In this document: positions 36,601 through 47,505 of the stretch, in pieces
Layout of the letters: every line of letters starts with the position of its first letter
Numbering within the stretch: position 1 is the stretch's first letter
NCBI GenBank assembly: GCA_024180945.1
Contig: JAKSGN010000003.1
Span: 2,976,001 to 3,040,000, forward strand
DNA: 64,000 bases
Reading direction: 5' to 3'
From: Macrophomina tecta
Taxonomy: Eukaryota > Ascomycota > Dothideomycetes > Botryosphaeriales > Botryosphaeriaceae
Program-made: the position numbers and the translations under genes
The notes under the pieces: model-generated
Databases searched by the model: none
Told to the model about the DNA's origin: nothing
Seen by the model: the letters and a program-made list of their open reading frames with translations, nothing else

Positions 36601-38040
36601 AGAAAGCAAGGAAGACGTCTGGGACTGGTCAAGGTTCACAGGCTTAGGCAAGCGTAATGTGTGGTCCAAATATTGACCAGCCGAGCTCTCGATGCCATCT
36701 GCGACGTATGCTGGGCAAATGGTGGAGCTTCGAACTCTCGCTGCATTTACATCACCTTCGGAAGACAGGAGTTCTTCTGCAAGAGGCAGCTCCAATTTTG
36801 CCTGCAGGCAATCCAATATAGGTTCATAAGCAAACATTGCTGTATCAACCAAGACGAAGTCCACATCATTGGAAAGCTTGAGCGAGAGCAAAGTTCTCTC
36901 AAGAGCCCGGGAATCAGGAATTCGCAGGGTGATCACCGGTGGGTCTCTGAGAAGGAGATCTTCAACCCTCTCAAGCGTGGCGAATGCAATGATTCCGTCT
37001 TTGTCCATCAGGCAACCGAAAGATTGATGCTTGAGAAGCTTGCGGTCTTCCTTGAGCAAGTCCCTGCGTTGTCTCTGGTCCAGCTCAGCGAGTCGTTCCA
37101 CACCGGATCTGCACCTGACTGTGATCGAAAACGGTGCACGATGTTTTTCAGCGCCACAGTGAAGCCCCACAAGAGATAGTCCTCGAAGCCTGGTGTTCCT
37201 ACGCCTGCCTTGGTTGCGCTGTGAAATCTTGAGGTCTTCCCGGAGTTCGGCCAGCATATCTTCTCTCAAGAGGCGGAACTGGTTATCCAGATGTATCCCG
37301 ACACGATCTTCTGGGTCAGCCTCGATGATGGCATCAGCGCGGCGATAGAACGGCTTCTCCTTGGAGATGAGCTCATCCTCAGTGGGATATATTGCGATCT
37401 CGCGGAAATCCGCGAAATCGTTGTCATGCCTTCCGCCAGGCCCAGACGTCGTCGGTATTAGCGAGACTGATATGGCATGAAGAACGTGCTTGATCCGATG
37501 GCCAAGGGTGCGGATGTCAAAGTTATCAGAGTCGGTGAAGCGTGCGTCGTCGACTGCTTCTTGGGCAACAGCTTGTACATTTATCGGGGCGGCAGAAGTC
37601 CACGAAAGTAGCTCCAGGAGGAGCCATGCAAAACAATGCTCTGATTCTGGTGTGAGGCGGCCGTTTTTCGACGCAGAAACGAGCGTATCCCACAAGCTCG
37701 GAGGATTAACCACAAGGACGAGCAGGCGTCGGAGAAAGTCGCCATTGCACAACTGCTTCAGGAGCGGGTCGCGCAGATACAACAAGAAGGGCTGGAGCTC
37801 ATTGTTTAGGAAGTTGTCAGAAAGGTCGAATCGTAGGCCTGTGCGGAGAGCGCTGGAAGCTGCATTGCTTGCGACTAATCTCTCAACACAAGCTGTCCGG
37901 TCGGACTGGTCGCAGATGGCCTCGATGAACATGCTTGTGTCACGCGCTTTGGTTACAGTCCGTTTTCCCTTGAGGACTGAGGTGAAGTAGGTTGACAGGC
38001 GGCTCGACCGGGCGACTTCTGAGCCTAAAGAAGCCGCCAT
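30622..38040 (-). CDS. SF1 helicase + NF-X1 zinc finger + triple CbxX-type AAA protein
   Basis: A 2332-residue protein in seven exons: 38040-36561, 36490-35048, 34992-34656, 34518-33749, 33697-32795, 32739-31993 and 31940-30622. All joins are phase-consistent and rebuild conserved motifs. In order: a fungal N-terminal region; a UPF1/ZNFX1-like SF1 helicase with Walker A GPPGTGKS (491-498, split by intron 1), VEEAGE (about 755), GDHKQLRP (about 781) and the motif V/VI region QGEESDIVIVSLTR and NVLLSRARLG; an NF-X1-type Cys/His cluster (about 1040-1140); a charged coiled coil; and three SpoVK/CbxX AAA modules with Walker A at about 1338, 1616 and 1890. A second coiled coil and a Cys-containing tail follow. 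Relatives of the helicase act in RNA surveillance and small-RNA pathways. The role of the AAA modules is unknown. The start ATG is the least certain point; an upstream exon is possible. Confidence 0.88.
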
Positions 38041-38673
38041 ACTGTCTTCAAGAGCGGCGTATAGTGCTGATTTGCGGATCGTGCCTTGGATGTGATGATG
38101 GGAGTACTTTGAAGTCCTGGTAAGAAAAATTTTCGAGGAGTTGATACGTGAAAGCAACTGCGGGGTCTGACAAGGTGCTGTCGTCGATAAGCCGATGGTG
38201 CAAACGCATTCGTTCCACCGCAGAAGCTGAGGTACTTATCGAACGGACCAGAGTCAACCAGTTCTACGGATACATGAATAAAACAGTGGACCGAGCTGTC
38301 ACAGTGGTGACGGTTATGCTAGGCATCAGTGTTTGAAAATGTCGTAAATAGGTGAAAGACATTCCCAGCGTCCGAGCCATGCGGCGATGAGTGGGGGCGC
38401 TGTTTCTGGCAGAGTCGTGTCTGTTGCTGGTAGCTGCATACTTTTCTGGAGATCGGTCCACGATTGGTTCCCAAAATATGTACCTTTGAGCGCCCCGTTT
38501 GCATATGTCGACGTGGCCTACGCCGCACCAGGCGGCAAGGCAGACAGCTAACATGCTGCCTCCTGCTGTGTTCCACGTTCGCCACTAGAAGCTCAACGAT
38601 AAATATCACTCATTATCTGCTCCACCTTCTGGAACAAGCCAAGGCGAATCACTGACTCACAGTAATAATCCAC
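38041..38673. promoter_or_regulatory. Divergent intergenic region, helicase gene / 38674 gene
   Basis: 630 bp between divergent starts. Open frames run into it from the helicase side without an ATG, so part could be an unrecognised first exon. No TATA box is evident. Confidence 0.4.
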
Positions 38674-40107
38674 ATGGAGTCCAAAACAGGAGGTTGGCGG
38701 GGCCGTGGTCATGGGCGTGCTGGCAGCAGAGCTGCTCGCACCATGCCAAGATTCACGCATCCCCTTCGTCCTGAATCGCGCCCGGCGTCACCGCCCGTTG
38801 GGCCAGTCTTCAAGACAATCCTGCTGAAGGACTTGACAGCAGCCGCGGATTTTTTGAGCAATGTCCCGGTCATCAGCAACTGCAGCTGCATCGGCTCCTA
38901 CAACTGGGTTAGCGCTGGCAACAACCCAACCATCCTTGTTCCAGGTACGTCCCGCACAGCCATAGACCACGCAACGAGTTTTCGCCTGACAGAGAAACCA
39001 GGATCTCCACCAGCCTGGGCCCCTCTCCCAGAACCGATGCAGCTGAAAGAGGATTCCGGAACATACTTCCGCGACATCAATGCCGCAAGATACTCCGCGC
39101 ACTCCATCGAGCCAGCCGTGCGCGCCATCGCCGCGCAAGATCCCTCGTTCTCAGGCGAGGACGTGGACATGTTCGCCTGCGGCAGCACGCTCGGCAACCT
39201 GCTGCGCTTCGTCCGCAGGGTCGATAAGCCGTTTCGGTTCACGGTCGAGGTGATCGGGAACACCGTCTTCTTCGTGCGGCGCGAGAACGACCCGCGAGAG
39301 ACGATCCAGGGCGTGCGAGGCTACGGCCACACGTTTCCGGAGGCGTACACCACGTGGGAGGAGGAGGCCAAGGGCTCGCGGTCGCACCAACGGCTCGTCA
39401 AGTACGACTTTGCTGGCCTTGCATGCGTGGTCAGGTTCGAGGGCGACGGCTACCTCAAGCACCTAGACCCGGACCCACAGCCCGGCCCTGGGATACTTGC
39501 AGGGCCGTCCAGTGCAACGCGGCTGCACGTCCAAAGCGGGGGTCGCGTTGTGCCTCAAGCGGCTGTATTTGACCTCAAGACGCGGTCGGCGAAGAGGATG
39601 GACCAGGACGTGCTGGGCGAGGAGATGCCGCGGCTCTGGGTGGCGCAGATACCGAATTTCGTTCTAGCCTTCCACGAGCGCGGCACGTTCAACACAATCC
39701 GCGTGCACAGCGTTCGCAAGGACGTGCAGCAGTGGGAGCGTGAGAACGAAGGAACGCTCCGTCAGCTTGCGGCTCTCATCCGGCAGATTGCCTCAATCGG
39801 GAAAGGCAGGAATGACAAGCGGATGGAGGTGCGAAGAAAAGACATCGACGTGCTGGAGGTGCGGGAGCAGGTGGGCGACGCTCCTGCAGCGCTGCCCGAG
39901 GAGATGAAGGCACGGTGGAAAGGCGCTGATGTGGACGGTCAGTCGGACAGCTCCTCTGACGACGGCAGCGACGACGAACCGTTCTTCTCTGCGGGCTCGG
40001 ATACCGAAGCTGGGGCTCCGCTGCTCGAGAGCGACGACGAGTCGGATAGGGATTACACAGCGTGCTCCGCTGAGGACTGCGGATACTGCGGTCGCTGCCG
40101 GTACTGA
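38674..40107 (+). CDS. Conserved fungal protein of unknown function
   Basis: A single-exon gene of 477 codons. The start has a Gly/Arg-rich segment (GGWRGRGHGRAGSRAAR) reminiscent of RNA-binding RGG tails. The conserved core (about 45-390) includes CIGSYNWV, a Glu-rich SGTYFRDINAARY, FACGSTLGNLLRF, GNTVFFVRRE and RGYGHTFPEAYTTWE. The C-terminus is acidic (SDSSSDDGSDDE) and ends in a small Cys cluster (CSAEDCGYCGRCRY). As I recall, relatives in fungal genomes are often labelled geranylgeranyl pyrophosphate synthetase, but I see none of the Asp-rich DDxxD motifs that enzyme needs, so I reject that name. The basic-then-acidic layout would fit a nucleic-acid-associated protein. It is divergent from the helicase gene. 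Confidence 0.8.
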   Translation: MESKTGGWRGRGHGRAGSRAARTMPRFTHPLRPESRPASPPVGPVFKTILLKDLTAAADFLSNVPVISNCSCIGSYNWVSAGNNPTILVPGTSRTAIDHATSFRLTEKPGSPPAWAPLPEPMQLKEDSGTYFRDINAARYSAHSIEPAVRAIAAQDPSFSGEDVDMFACGSTLGNLLRFVRRVDKPFRFTVEVIGNTVFFVRRENDPRETIQGVRGYGHTFPEAYTTWEEEAKGSRSHQRLVKYDFAGLACVVRFEGDGYLKHLDPDPQPGPGILAGPSSATRLHVQSGGRVVPQAAVFDLKTRSAKRMDQDVLGEEMPRLWVAQIPNFVLAFHERGTFNTIRVHSVRKDVQQWERENEGTLRQLAALIRQIASIGKGRNDKRMEVRRKDIDVLEVREQVGDAPAALPEEMKARWKGADVDGQSDSSSDDGSDDEPFFSAGSDTEAGAPLLESDDESDRDYTACSAEDCGYCGRCRY

Positions 40108-40550
40108 GAATGCGCGGCCATGAAATGAGTGCGGGACCAAATTGATGTGAAGAGAAGAGAGGGTAGTGATCGGGTTGAAGTCTGTCCACGGTCGTACTTC
40201 CGGCACTAAGCTGCAGTCCGCTAGCGCCACAGCTGTCATACTCTCCGGGCTTGTCACGCTCGTGCAAATGAATTGGTGTTATTCGATACCGTCTCTCCAC
40301 TTGAATGCCGCTTGACTCAACACCCGCTTTGCAGCGTTCAAGATCTGCACTACCGATTGCCGCACTCATCCATTCCAACGACTCGTCGGTCAACGCAGAA
40401 GAGACCGCAGAGTCCATGCGAGAAGCATCATTATTCTCCCATGGATGATATACATAAATCACATAACAAACAGACGCTGAATGCATGTACTCGTAGTGCC
40501 GTGCCGTATCCTCGCTCTCGTGATGCCAAAGGGCGTCTCTTCCCCTCCCT
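40108..40550. other. 3' ends of two convergent genes
   Basis: About 440 bp between the stop codons of the 38674 gene and the convergent DUF3433 gene. No further gene is visible; it is presumably 3' UTR and terminator sequence for both. Confidence 0.5.
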
Positions 40551-43116
40551 CTACCACACAAATGCATCCGCCTCAACCTCGACGCTCAATCTCCCCCTCC
40601 TCGCCTCCACCAACCGATATCTCCTCCCTGCCCCGACTACCACACTATCCCTCTCCCTTCTCCCCACGCCCGCCAGTCCCGCCACAACCCCCACCACCCC
40701 ATTCCCCGGCTCCGCCAGAACCACCACCGTGTCCGCCACGCTTGTCGGCGGCGCAACAATGCTGTTCTTATACCTCCTCAAAACGAACGGCAGCGTCCCG
40801 GCCATGAGCACGATGATGGCGACGCTGGCGATGACGGAGGCGCGGAAGGCGTCGAGGAGGGTGGCGAGATTGAAGGGGATGGCCGAGAGCGAGATGATCA
40901 GGACCTCGGCGAGGACGGCGAGCAGCGCGATCCACGCGCCGAAGATGTTGTGGCGGCGGAGGGACGTCACGAGCGCCGACACGGCGTGCAGGCTGGTCGA
41001 GGCGAGGATGGTGTCGGACGCTGTGGCGTGGCCGGCCGTGAGGCGGCGGTAGGGCTCGAGGGTTTGGACGGCTGTGAGAGGGCGTGTCAGTCTGGGCGTC
41101 TCTGAACTCTTTGGTGGAGATGGGGGCGATTGTGGTTGGGGAGCCGGGTTCGACGCACCGTTGGAGATCTCGGCCCACCAGAAGCGGATGACAATGCCGA
41201 AGCAGGACATCATCAGCTTGGGCCCAAAGGTCTGGCTATTCATGAAATCCTCGAAGGGCGAGGCTTTGCCGTTGAACCAGTAGTAGAGGATGAGGCCGAG
41301 GAGGACGACGAGGATGATCTGGAAGCCAATGATGGCAACGGGGCGGAGCAGCCATGGCAGAACGCTGCCCGACCTGTCTGCATCCTCGTCAAACAGGCGC
41401 GTATTCTCGTCCTTCGTCTCCGCGTACTCAGACTCGGCGACGATGGTGAACCCGTACGTCCAGCCAGCGGCCCGGTCGTAAGACTGCCCGATGCCGAATT
41501 TCGTGGTCCTCGTACCGCTTACTTTGTTGCGGTGATTGTGCACCGCCTCCCGCATGCGCGCCACGACAGTCGGGTTCTGCATCAGTACGGCAATTCCTGC
41601 AATGCTCGTGACTTCTGCATACACGCCGGTGGTCCTCCTGCGCCTGCCGAAAATGATCATCACCACGATGACCAAGATGACGGCCAGCAGGCCGCATTCG
41701 GCCCACGCGAGCCTGCGATTTATTGCCAGGTAGCGAATACAGTCCACGCCCTTGCCGGTTTCCCTGCACGTGCCGCTGATGCCGATGTAAAACACCTGTG
41801 AGGCTAAAGCAATGGTAGCCGTTATGATGAGCGTTACCAACGTGCCCGCAAACACGAGACCGTCTTTGTGCGAAATGCTCGTCGAGAGGAGGTGCCACAA
41901 ACCAGCGTTCTGGTATTCAAGGCATAGCGACTCCTTGACACTTGCACCACCTGGCCGAGTGAGCTGGAATAAAGGGGTTATCTCAGCGATGCCAGCGAAT
42001 ATTGTACTCCAGATGATACCGTAGATGACCGCCAGCAGAGTTGGCATGTAAGCCCCCACAAAATAGTCACTTAATGTGAAGCCACCATTGTAGGTCGCAA
42101 AGCTGTCGTCTGGGATGTTGCTGAAGTTGAATGAGTTGCCTGATCTGTCCGACACAGCTGTTGCGCCAACCACCAGGGGGCCAGTCCTTGTCACAACCAA
42201 AGAACCGCCCGGTATATTCGATCCAGTTGCGGTGATGAGTAGAGGTTCCCCTGGTTTGTATGAGCCGGCCGCGGTTATGACCAGTGTTCCGCCGGGAACG
42301 TCCGCACCGGTCGTGGTGAAAATGAAAGTTGCAGCTGTTGGTTCCGTGATGGTAATCCTACTCGCGCTGGATCCGGCCGGTATGTATGCGCCCGGAGCTG
42401 TGGTGGAGGACCCCAAATCCGCGCCGTCGAGAGGTACGAAGGCCTCGGGAGAGGTGCTTGCAGTCGTTGGGGGTTTGGTAGTAGCGCCATTTTCAACCGG
42501 TACGTATGCACCTGGGTTCGTAGTCATGGTCACGCTGCCATCATCGGTTGGCGGATTATCTATGGGAATGAAGGCGTCTGGAGCGGTGGTGCCAACCACT
42601 ATAGGGGTCGTCGTGACGGGGTCAAGCGGAACATATGCATCTGGGTTGGTGGCCGATGTCTTGCTGTCATCGACTGTCGGAGTGTTGTCAATCGGAATGA
42701 AGGCGTCCGGGTTCGTGGTAGCAGCTGGCGGAACCGTAGTGGACGGAACCGCCATGTCCGGCGTCGTTGTTGCCACAGCGCCCAAATCTGGTGTAGTTGT
42801 AACTACATTTTGGCGAGGGTAGTGCATCAACATCGGCGCTCCATCCCGTCGCTGGACCTTTTGCGCGTTGTGCTGATTCGAAGGAGCGGCAGACCACTGA
42901 AGCAGTGCGAAGATGGATATTGTGAGCACGCAAAATCCAGCAAGTGACACGGTCTTGACAGATGCTGGAACATGGTGCTTCTTGGGCAGCTCTGGGGGCT
43001 CTGGTGGTGGTGGTGGTTAGAGAAGGTTTCCTTATCCCTTGGAGAGAATTGAGCTTACGGGGACCGCGGGCGAGTTCGTCCTGAGGAACACCGGCATACA
43101 AACCGGACGCGGGCAT
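40551..43116 (-). CDS. DUF3433 multi-pass membrane protein with Thr/Pro-rich repeat stalk
   Basis: An 806-residue protein in three exons: 43116-43059, 43000-41159 and 41071-40551. A short cytosolic start is followed by a first transmembrane segment (VSLAGFCVLTISIFALLQW). Residues about 60-270 are Thr/Pro/Ala-rich and contain degenerate tandem repeats built on NPDAFIPID / NPDAYVPLD, probably O-glycosylated outside the cell. The DUF3433-type core follows, with the diagnostic YMPTLLAVIYGIIWSTI and PLFQLTRPGGASVKESLCLEY segments and several more membrane helices. The last 50 residues (after KNSIV) are unusual and may be a cytosolic tail. The join at intron 1 restores a first exon; the long frame by itself lacks an ATG. 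Function is unknown; a cell-surface sensor or wall-linked role is inference from the stalk-plus-membrane layout. Confidence 0.85.
42350..42800 (-). repeat. Degenerate tandem repeat coding for PDAFIPID-type units
   Basis: Within the stalk of the DUF3433 gene, a unit of roughly 25-30 codons recurs about six times with the core (N/T/S)(P)(D/E/G)A(F/Y)(I/V)P(I/L)D and interspersed TTTT/ATT tracts. Copies differ at many positions, so the array is old or selected to diverge. Confidence 0.75.
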
Positions 43117-44132
43117 TTCTGATGATTTCCAGCGAAGAAGGCCTGCATCAAACTCACCGCATCCAGAATCACGGGGAATGCAGGCAGCATTTTAAGAGTT
43201 CGACCTTCCAGTACACACAGGACCGTCGACTCAGCCGTGGCTTCGTGGCTGTACCATCCGTGCAGGCCAAGCTTCCTTCTCTAGGGTCCGTGTTGGAGCA
43301 TACACCGGAAGCGGTGCTTCCCAGCCACAACAAGCTGCCGCCAAGTCTACAAGCGCTAGAGGCTGGAACATTTAGTCCTCGCTAGTTCCGCCAAGCCTCA
43401 GCTCCTCCACAGCATGGGAAACGCCGAATTTGTTAGCAGGCAGGCTAACAGAGCGATTTCAGGGAAGCCGTATGCCTTGACTGCGCCACGGCTCGGAATT
43501 CTGCGTGTTATTAGCCCTCCTCGCTTCAATTCTTGGCGGCTAAAGCAATCTGGGGACAACTCGAAGCATGTGAAGGGGGTTTTTTTTTTTGTTTTCGGGG
43601 AGTCGAGGGGTCCCGCAGCTGCTCACATCAGCAGGACTGTGCTCACACACGCCTTGTTGGCGTCAATTTCGTTATACATAGACGTATTTTTAGAATCGCT
43701 TGACAAAAACCACATTTCGAAGCTCGCAGCAACGAAGCTTCGCTATGAAGATAGCTTGGCTCTTCATCAGGCCCTTCGTCTTGCTGATTACTCCGCATTT
43801 CCAGTCGCTCGCCAGAAATGCCCAATACGCTCGAGGGATATGGACGTGCAGAGATGCTGAAATAAGCTCTGACAACTTTACCAAACAGTGTCAAGTGCGC
43901 GCGGAATCACTGGCAGTTCGGACAAGATGGTCGAACATCGCTCAGGTGATTCCGACGGTGAGGGTAATTGTTACGGCTTAGTAAGTTTATTCGGCCAAGG
44001 AGGTGTTGCGCGGTTATATATTGATACTCGGGGCAGGCCAACTGATACGGATAGGTCGTTGGCCCCGAGTGATTAGTAAAACGATGAATACACCGGGCAT
44101 TCGGCGAACGGCTGAGAAGTGCAGATGCTGAG
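43117..44132. other. Intergenic, 1 kb
   Basis: Upstream of the DUF3433 gene and downstream of the zinc-finger gene. It contains a T run at 43580-43590. Open frames show no conserved motif. Confidence 0.5.
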
Positions 44133-45760
44133 CTATACTTCGAAGTCCTCGTTGACATCTCCACCGCTGTTGAGCAGGTAGAGGAATTCAGTGCTAGAAA
44201 ATATCCCACTATTACCAAATGTTGACACTGAATCCACATTACTGCACCCTTCAGAGTTTCGATCTCGCATCACAATAGGCGCCTCTGGCAAGGCGTAAGA
44301 GTCCAGCCATGGATGAGCCCGAAAAGTATCGTCAAGTGGAGGGGCCTCGGAATGAGGCTGAGATATGAATCTGAAGGATCCATGCGGACTGCGTTCGGGA
44401 TTTGTTGCAAAACCAGGCGGATCCATAGCTTGTCGCGCCTGGGGAGGTGCACCATCTGGGTTTTGCGATGCGTTTTGAAAGCGGTCAAACGCTTGGGTGA
44501 GACACGCACGCACAATCTCGGGCACCCTCGAAATTAGACGCCCAGACATGGCTTCTGTTCCTTCCGCAAGCTCATGCTCGAGCTGGCCCCGCACAAGGCG
44601 TGGAAGAGTCTCATGGCAGAAACTTTGGTACTTTGCCACCAAGTCAACTGACGTGGCTCGATCGTTGTAGGACGCTTCCCAGTCTGTAGAATGGATCAGC
44701 CTTTTGATTTAATCGTCTCCAATAAACCAGGTCAAACCGTGGCATGCCGTGGACTCACAAGGACTTGGGATGAAAGTGTCTTCGGGAAAACAAATGGCGT
44801 AGACGCGTTTCCACTTGTCGGGCTCGGTTTCGGCCGATATGCGTTTTTTCGATCTCAGCAGGTTCAACTGACGCGTGTCGACGCCATCTACCTCCGGCAA
44901 CTCGGCCTTTTCTGGACATCTCTCTTCGGCTCGGAGGTGATCCTTCAATTTCTCATCATCGTCGAAAGGCGCATAACACCTAGGGCACAATGCAGGCATT
45001 GTGTGGCATCTGAAAATGTGCTCTCTGCAGTGACAATATTAGTCCTCCTCTCCCAACGGCCGGGTTGAGTCACGTACTTCACCCGGGCCACAGATCGGAA
45101 TCCAGACATAACGCATGATGCAGCCTTTGGGGTCTTTTGCGGCTCTCTTTTGTAAAATGGACATGCAAATTTTTTGGTGATTTCCGAAGAGCTCGCACGT
45201 GTTGCAGACGAAGCATGTCTCTTACGGCCACCTCTGTCTTCATCAGATTGCGCTGAACGGTCTCTTGATGGGGCGCGCCTTTTTCCGGCCAGACTACCAG
45301 AAGCAGGTTTCCTCTGTGCTGACACCCGGGCAGACGATGAAGTTCGGCTGCTGCTGGTTCTCTCCGCCCCCTCGGCGGGAGCTTGCAAAGTGTGGAGAAG
45401 TTGCAGCCACGATGCCACCCTACGTGGCCCTGGCACGCCTGTGTGCCATCGGAAGTCTCTGGAGCATGAGAAAAGTCCGTCATCCAGGGGACTTGGGGCG
45501 AGTGCGCTCACGCGCGGCGCGAGGGCCTGCATGCGGTCGGAAGTTGTCGCGGCGACAGGCCGGAGCGTCGCCACGCCAGGCGCAACAGCTGCGAAGACCG
45601 CGCACGCACCAAAGCTCAGCGGACGCGGGAGGTCTTGGGGGTAGAAGGGGCCAGGCACTGCCCAGTGTATGGTGTACGGCTGTCGTGGTCTGACGGACTG
45701 CGGTCGGATGAAGGTCATGCGTTCGCGCACAAGTGAACAGCTGGGCAATTGAGAGAACAT
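44133..45760 (-). CDS. Fungal C2H2-like zinc finger protein
   Basis: About 499 residues in three exons: 45760-45078, 45024-44759 and 44683-44133. The joins rebuild a Cys/His module I recall as common in Pezizomycotina. Finger 1 runs FACPFYKREPQKTP...SC...FRSVARVKEHIFRCH, split by intron 1. Finger 2 is CPRCYAPFDDDEKLKDHLR...C. The usual follow-on KWKRVYAICFP...IPSPYW is also present, and a helical region (YQSFCHETLPRLVRGQLEH) with a Ser/Pro-rich tail follows. Residues before about 190 are unlike the family and rich in Pro/Arg/Ser; the start is therefore uncertain and alternative ATGs exist at 45718 and in other frames. A nuclear regulatory role is plausible but unproved. The adjacent upstream gene carries a diverged version of the same module. 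Confidence 0.75.
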
Positions 45761-46266
45761 GGCGCTAAACCCGAAAAAGGCGCGCCGAGCGCACGCCACC
45801 TCCTGGCACGTGATCCATCCTCAGCCCCAGGATATGCCGTGCCCAAGGAAACATGCGTTCAGGCGCAACACCAGGTCAAATCAGCATGCTTTCAGCGTTT
45901 CGGCTCTAGTAGGTTACCGAATACACCTCCATTTACTCATATGCCTCTATGGATATGCTCGTCCCAGATCTCAGCCGAAGCAGTCGTCCGGACGCGGATG
46001 CTATCAAAGTTCATGAATATTTACATCGGGACGATTGCTCCATTTCCCTACCGTCTACTCAGCCTAGAGGAGGGTATTCCTGGAAGCACGCCCTGTCTTG
46101 CGCGTGTTTTGTCCGACCGGGTGTATTTACAGAGCCATTTTGAACATCAGACCATTCAACTGAATAATCTAGAACGTCGAAAAGAAAAAGGGTATTGCGA
46201 TTCGTTATGGGTTCAGGGCCACCATGGTCCGATTCTCAGCATCTGCGCATGCCACCACGGCCTAAT
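45761..46266. other. Gap between the paired zinc-finger genes
   Basis: About 500 bp. It should hold the promoter of the 44133-45760 gene and the 3' end of the next one. No coding support is seen. Confidence 0.45.
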
Positions 46267-47505
46267 CTACTGGGTTCCGCCCAAGGCAGAGGCCTCGTCC
46301 ATCACGATGGCGCAGACCTCTTGATCAATCAAGCCCTTCATATCAGTTGTCAGAAAATGCATGTTGTGTATGCTCTCATGGATGCGCTGGTATACATGCA
46401 TGAGCGTTTCGTGTGTATTGCCTAGTTCACGAGGTCTGAGAAGGTCGGCGAGTGCCGAGTCTTCGCAACGGTGAGTACGTTGAACAGCGGACAAGAGAAA
46501 GATGTTTTACTCACGTGGAGGAGGCATATCTTGTCCCACAGAGATGCCTGGCCAGAACGCGCGGCAGATGGTTTCCCACTTTTCGCCTAATTCCTTCCCT
46601 TTCATTCTATTCTTCATGAACTGCTGTCTGTCGCTCGGGAGAGCGGCGAGCTCCTCCCTGTGCACCGACCCAATGTGTTCTCTTTGTCCGGGGAGCATTT
46701 TGTAAGCAGAGGGACTCCATGCAAGTTTTCAAAGCTCGCTCACTCACTTCAGCCTTGCGATGGTCGGGAAGTGCCTGCACCTGCACGAAGGGCTGTGGTT
46801 TTCCAACGGCCAACGGAGCTTGAAAGGACAGCCAATCAAAAGATGAGCCTCTATGACTGTTGCGGCAGGGGTCCGCAGAGGCTCAGCGGTAGGAGGCCCT
46901 GCAGGCCGGTGATGCGTCTGGCCATTAGTAATATCAAGCTGGGCTGCCGCAGCAGTATCTGCCGCGAGAGTGTTGGTCAAGGCCCTTTGCCATTCGCTGT
47001 ATCCGAAGAAATCGAAGTCAGGGACAGCCTTCCCGTCAAGAGATATATCATGTACATACTTGAACTGCTGAACAGTGATAACGCCTCGATTCCCGGCATG
47101 GGCCGGATACAACGCTTCAATGTCAAATCCTTCCTCGTTCTGCAAATAGCGAGTGATGTAATCTTCAAGTGATTGGCCGGTACTCATGGCGGCCAGGACC
47201 GCAGGTGTGACTGAAGAATATCGCAAGAATAGGACGAGGAAGAATAACGCAGTTGCGATGAAAACCAAGACGGAAAGCAAGCTGTAAATAACGCAAATGC
47301 GTTGAACGCGCCTCCCCGGATTAGCACTGCCTTGGTTTAATCCAGCGGGGTCGTAATTCGGCCCAGCGAGTTTCGACGTGACGAGGGCCGCTACGTGAGC
47401 CAACCAGATTCTCCCGTCATGTACATCTGAAGTGTGGCTGCTTACTCGATCCCATGCAGTGGGAGATACTGGGTTCTTACTGCTGGTTGAGTGACCCCGC
47501 CTCAT
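46267..47505 (-). CDS. Transmembrane protein with diverged C2H2-like module
   Basis: About 372 residues in three exons: 47505-46748, 46681-46515 and 46460-46267. One strong transmembrane helix lies at about residues 70-95 (CVIYSLLSVLVFIATALFFL). A soluble segment follows. Residues 225-260 (CPF...SCRC...FPTIARLKEHIGSVH) match finger 1 of the neighbouring gene, including the same intron position after the Ala-Arg-Leu/Val-Lys element. The follow-on GEKWETICRAFWPG matches KWKRVYAICFP in the neighbour. The second finger is missing. The N-terminus may contain one more 90-100-nt intron (GTAAGA near 47480, acceptor CACGTAG), which would shorten the protein without changing frame. A membrane-tethered zinc-finger protein is unusual; a regulator released from the membrane is speculation. 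Confidence 0.65.

Noticed and set aside
38674..40107. Geranylgeranyl pyrophosphate synthetase label
   Set aside because: No DDxxD-type motifs; conserved blocks do not fit a prenyl synthase.
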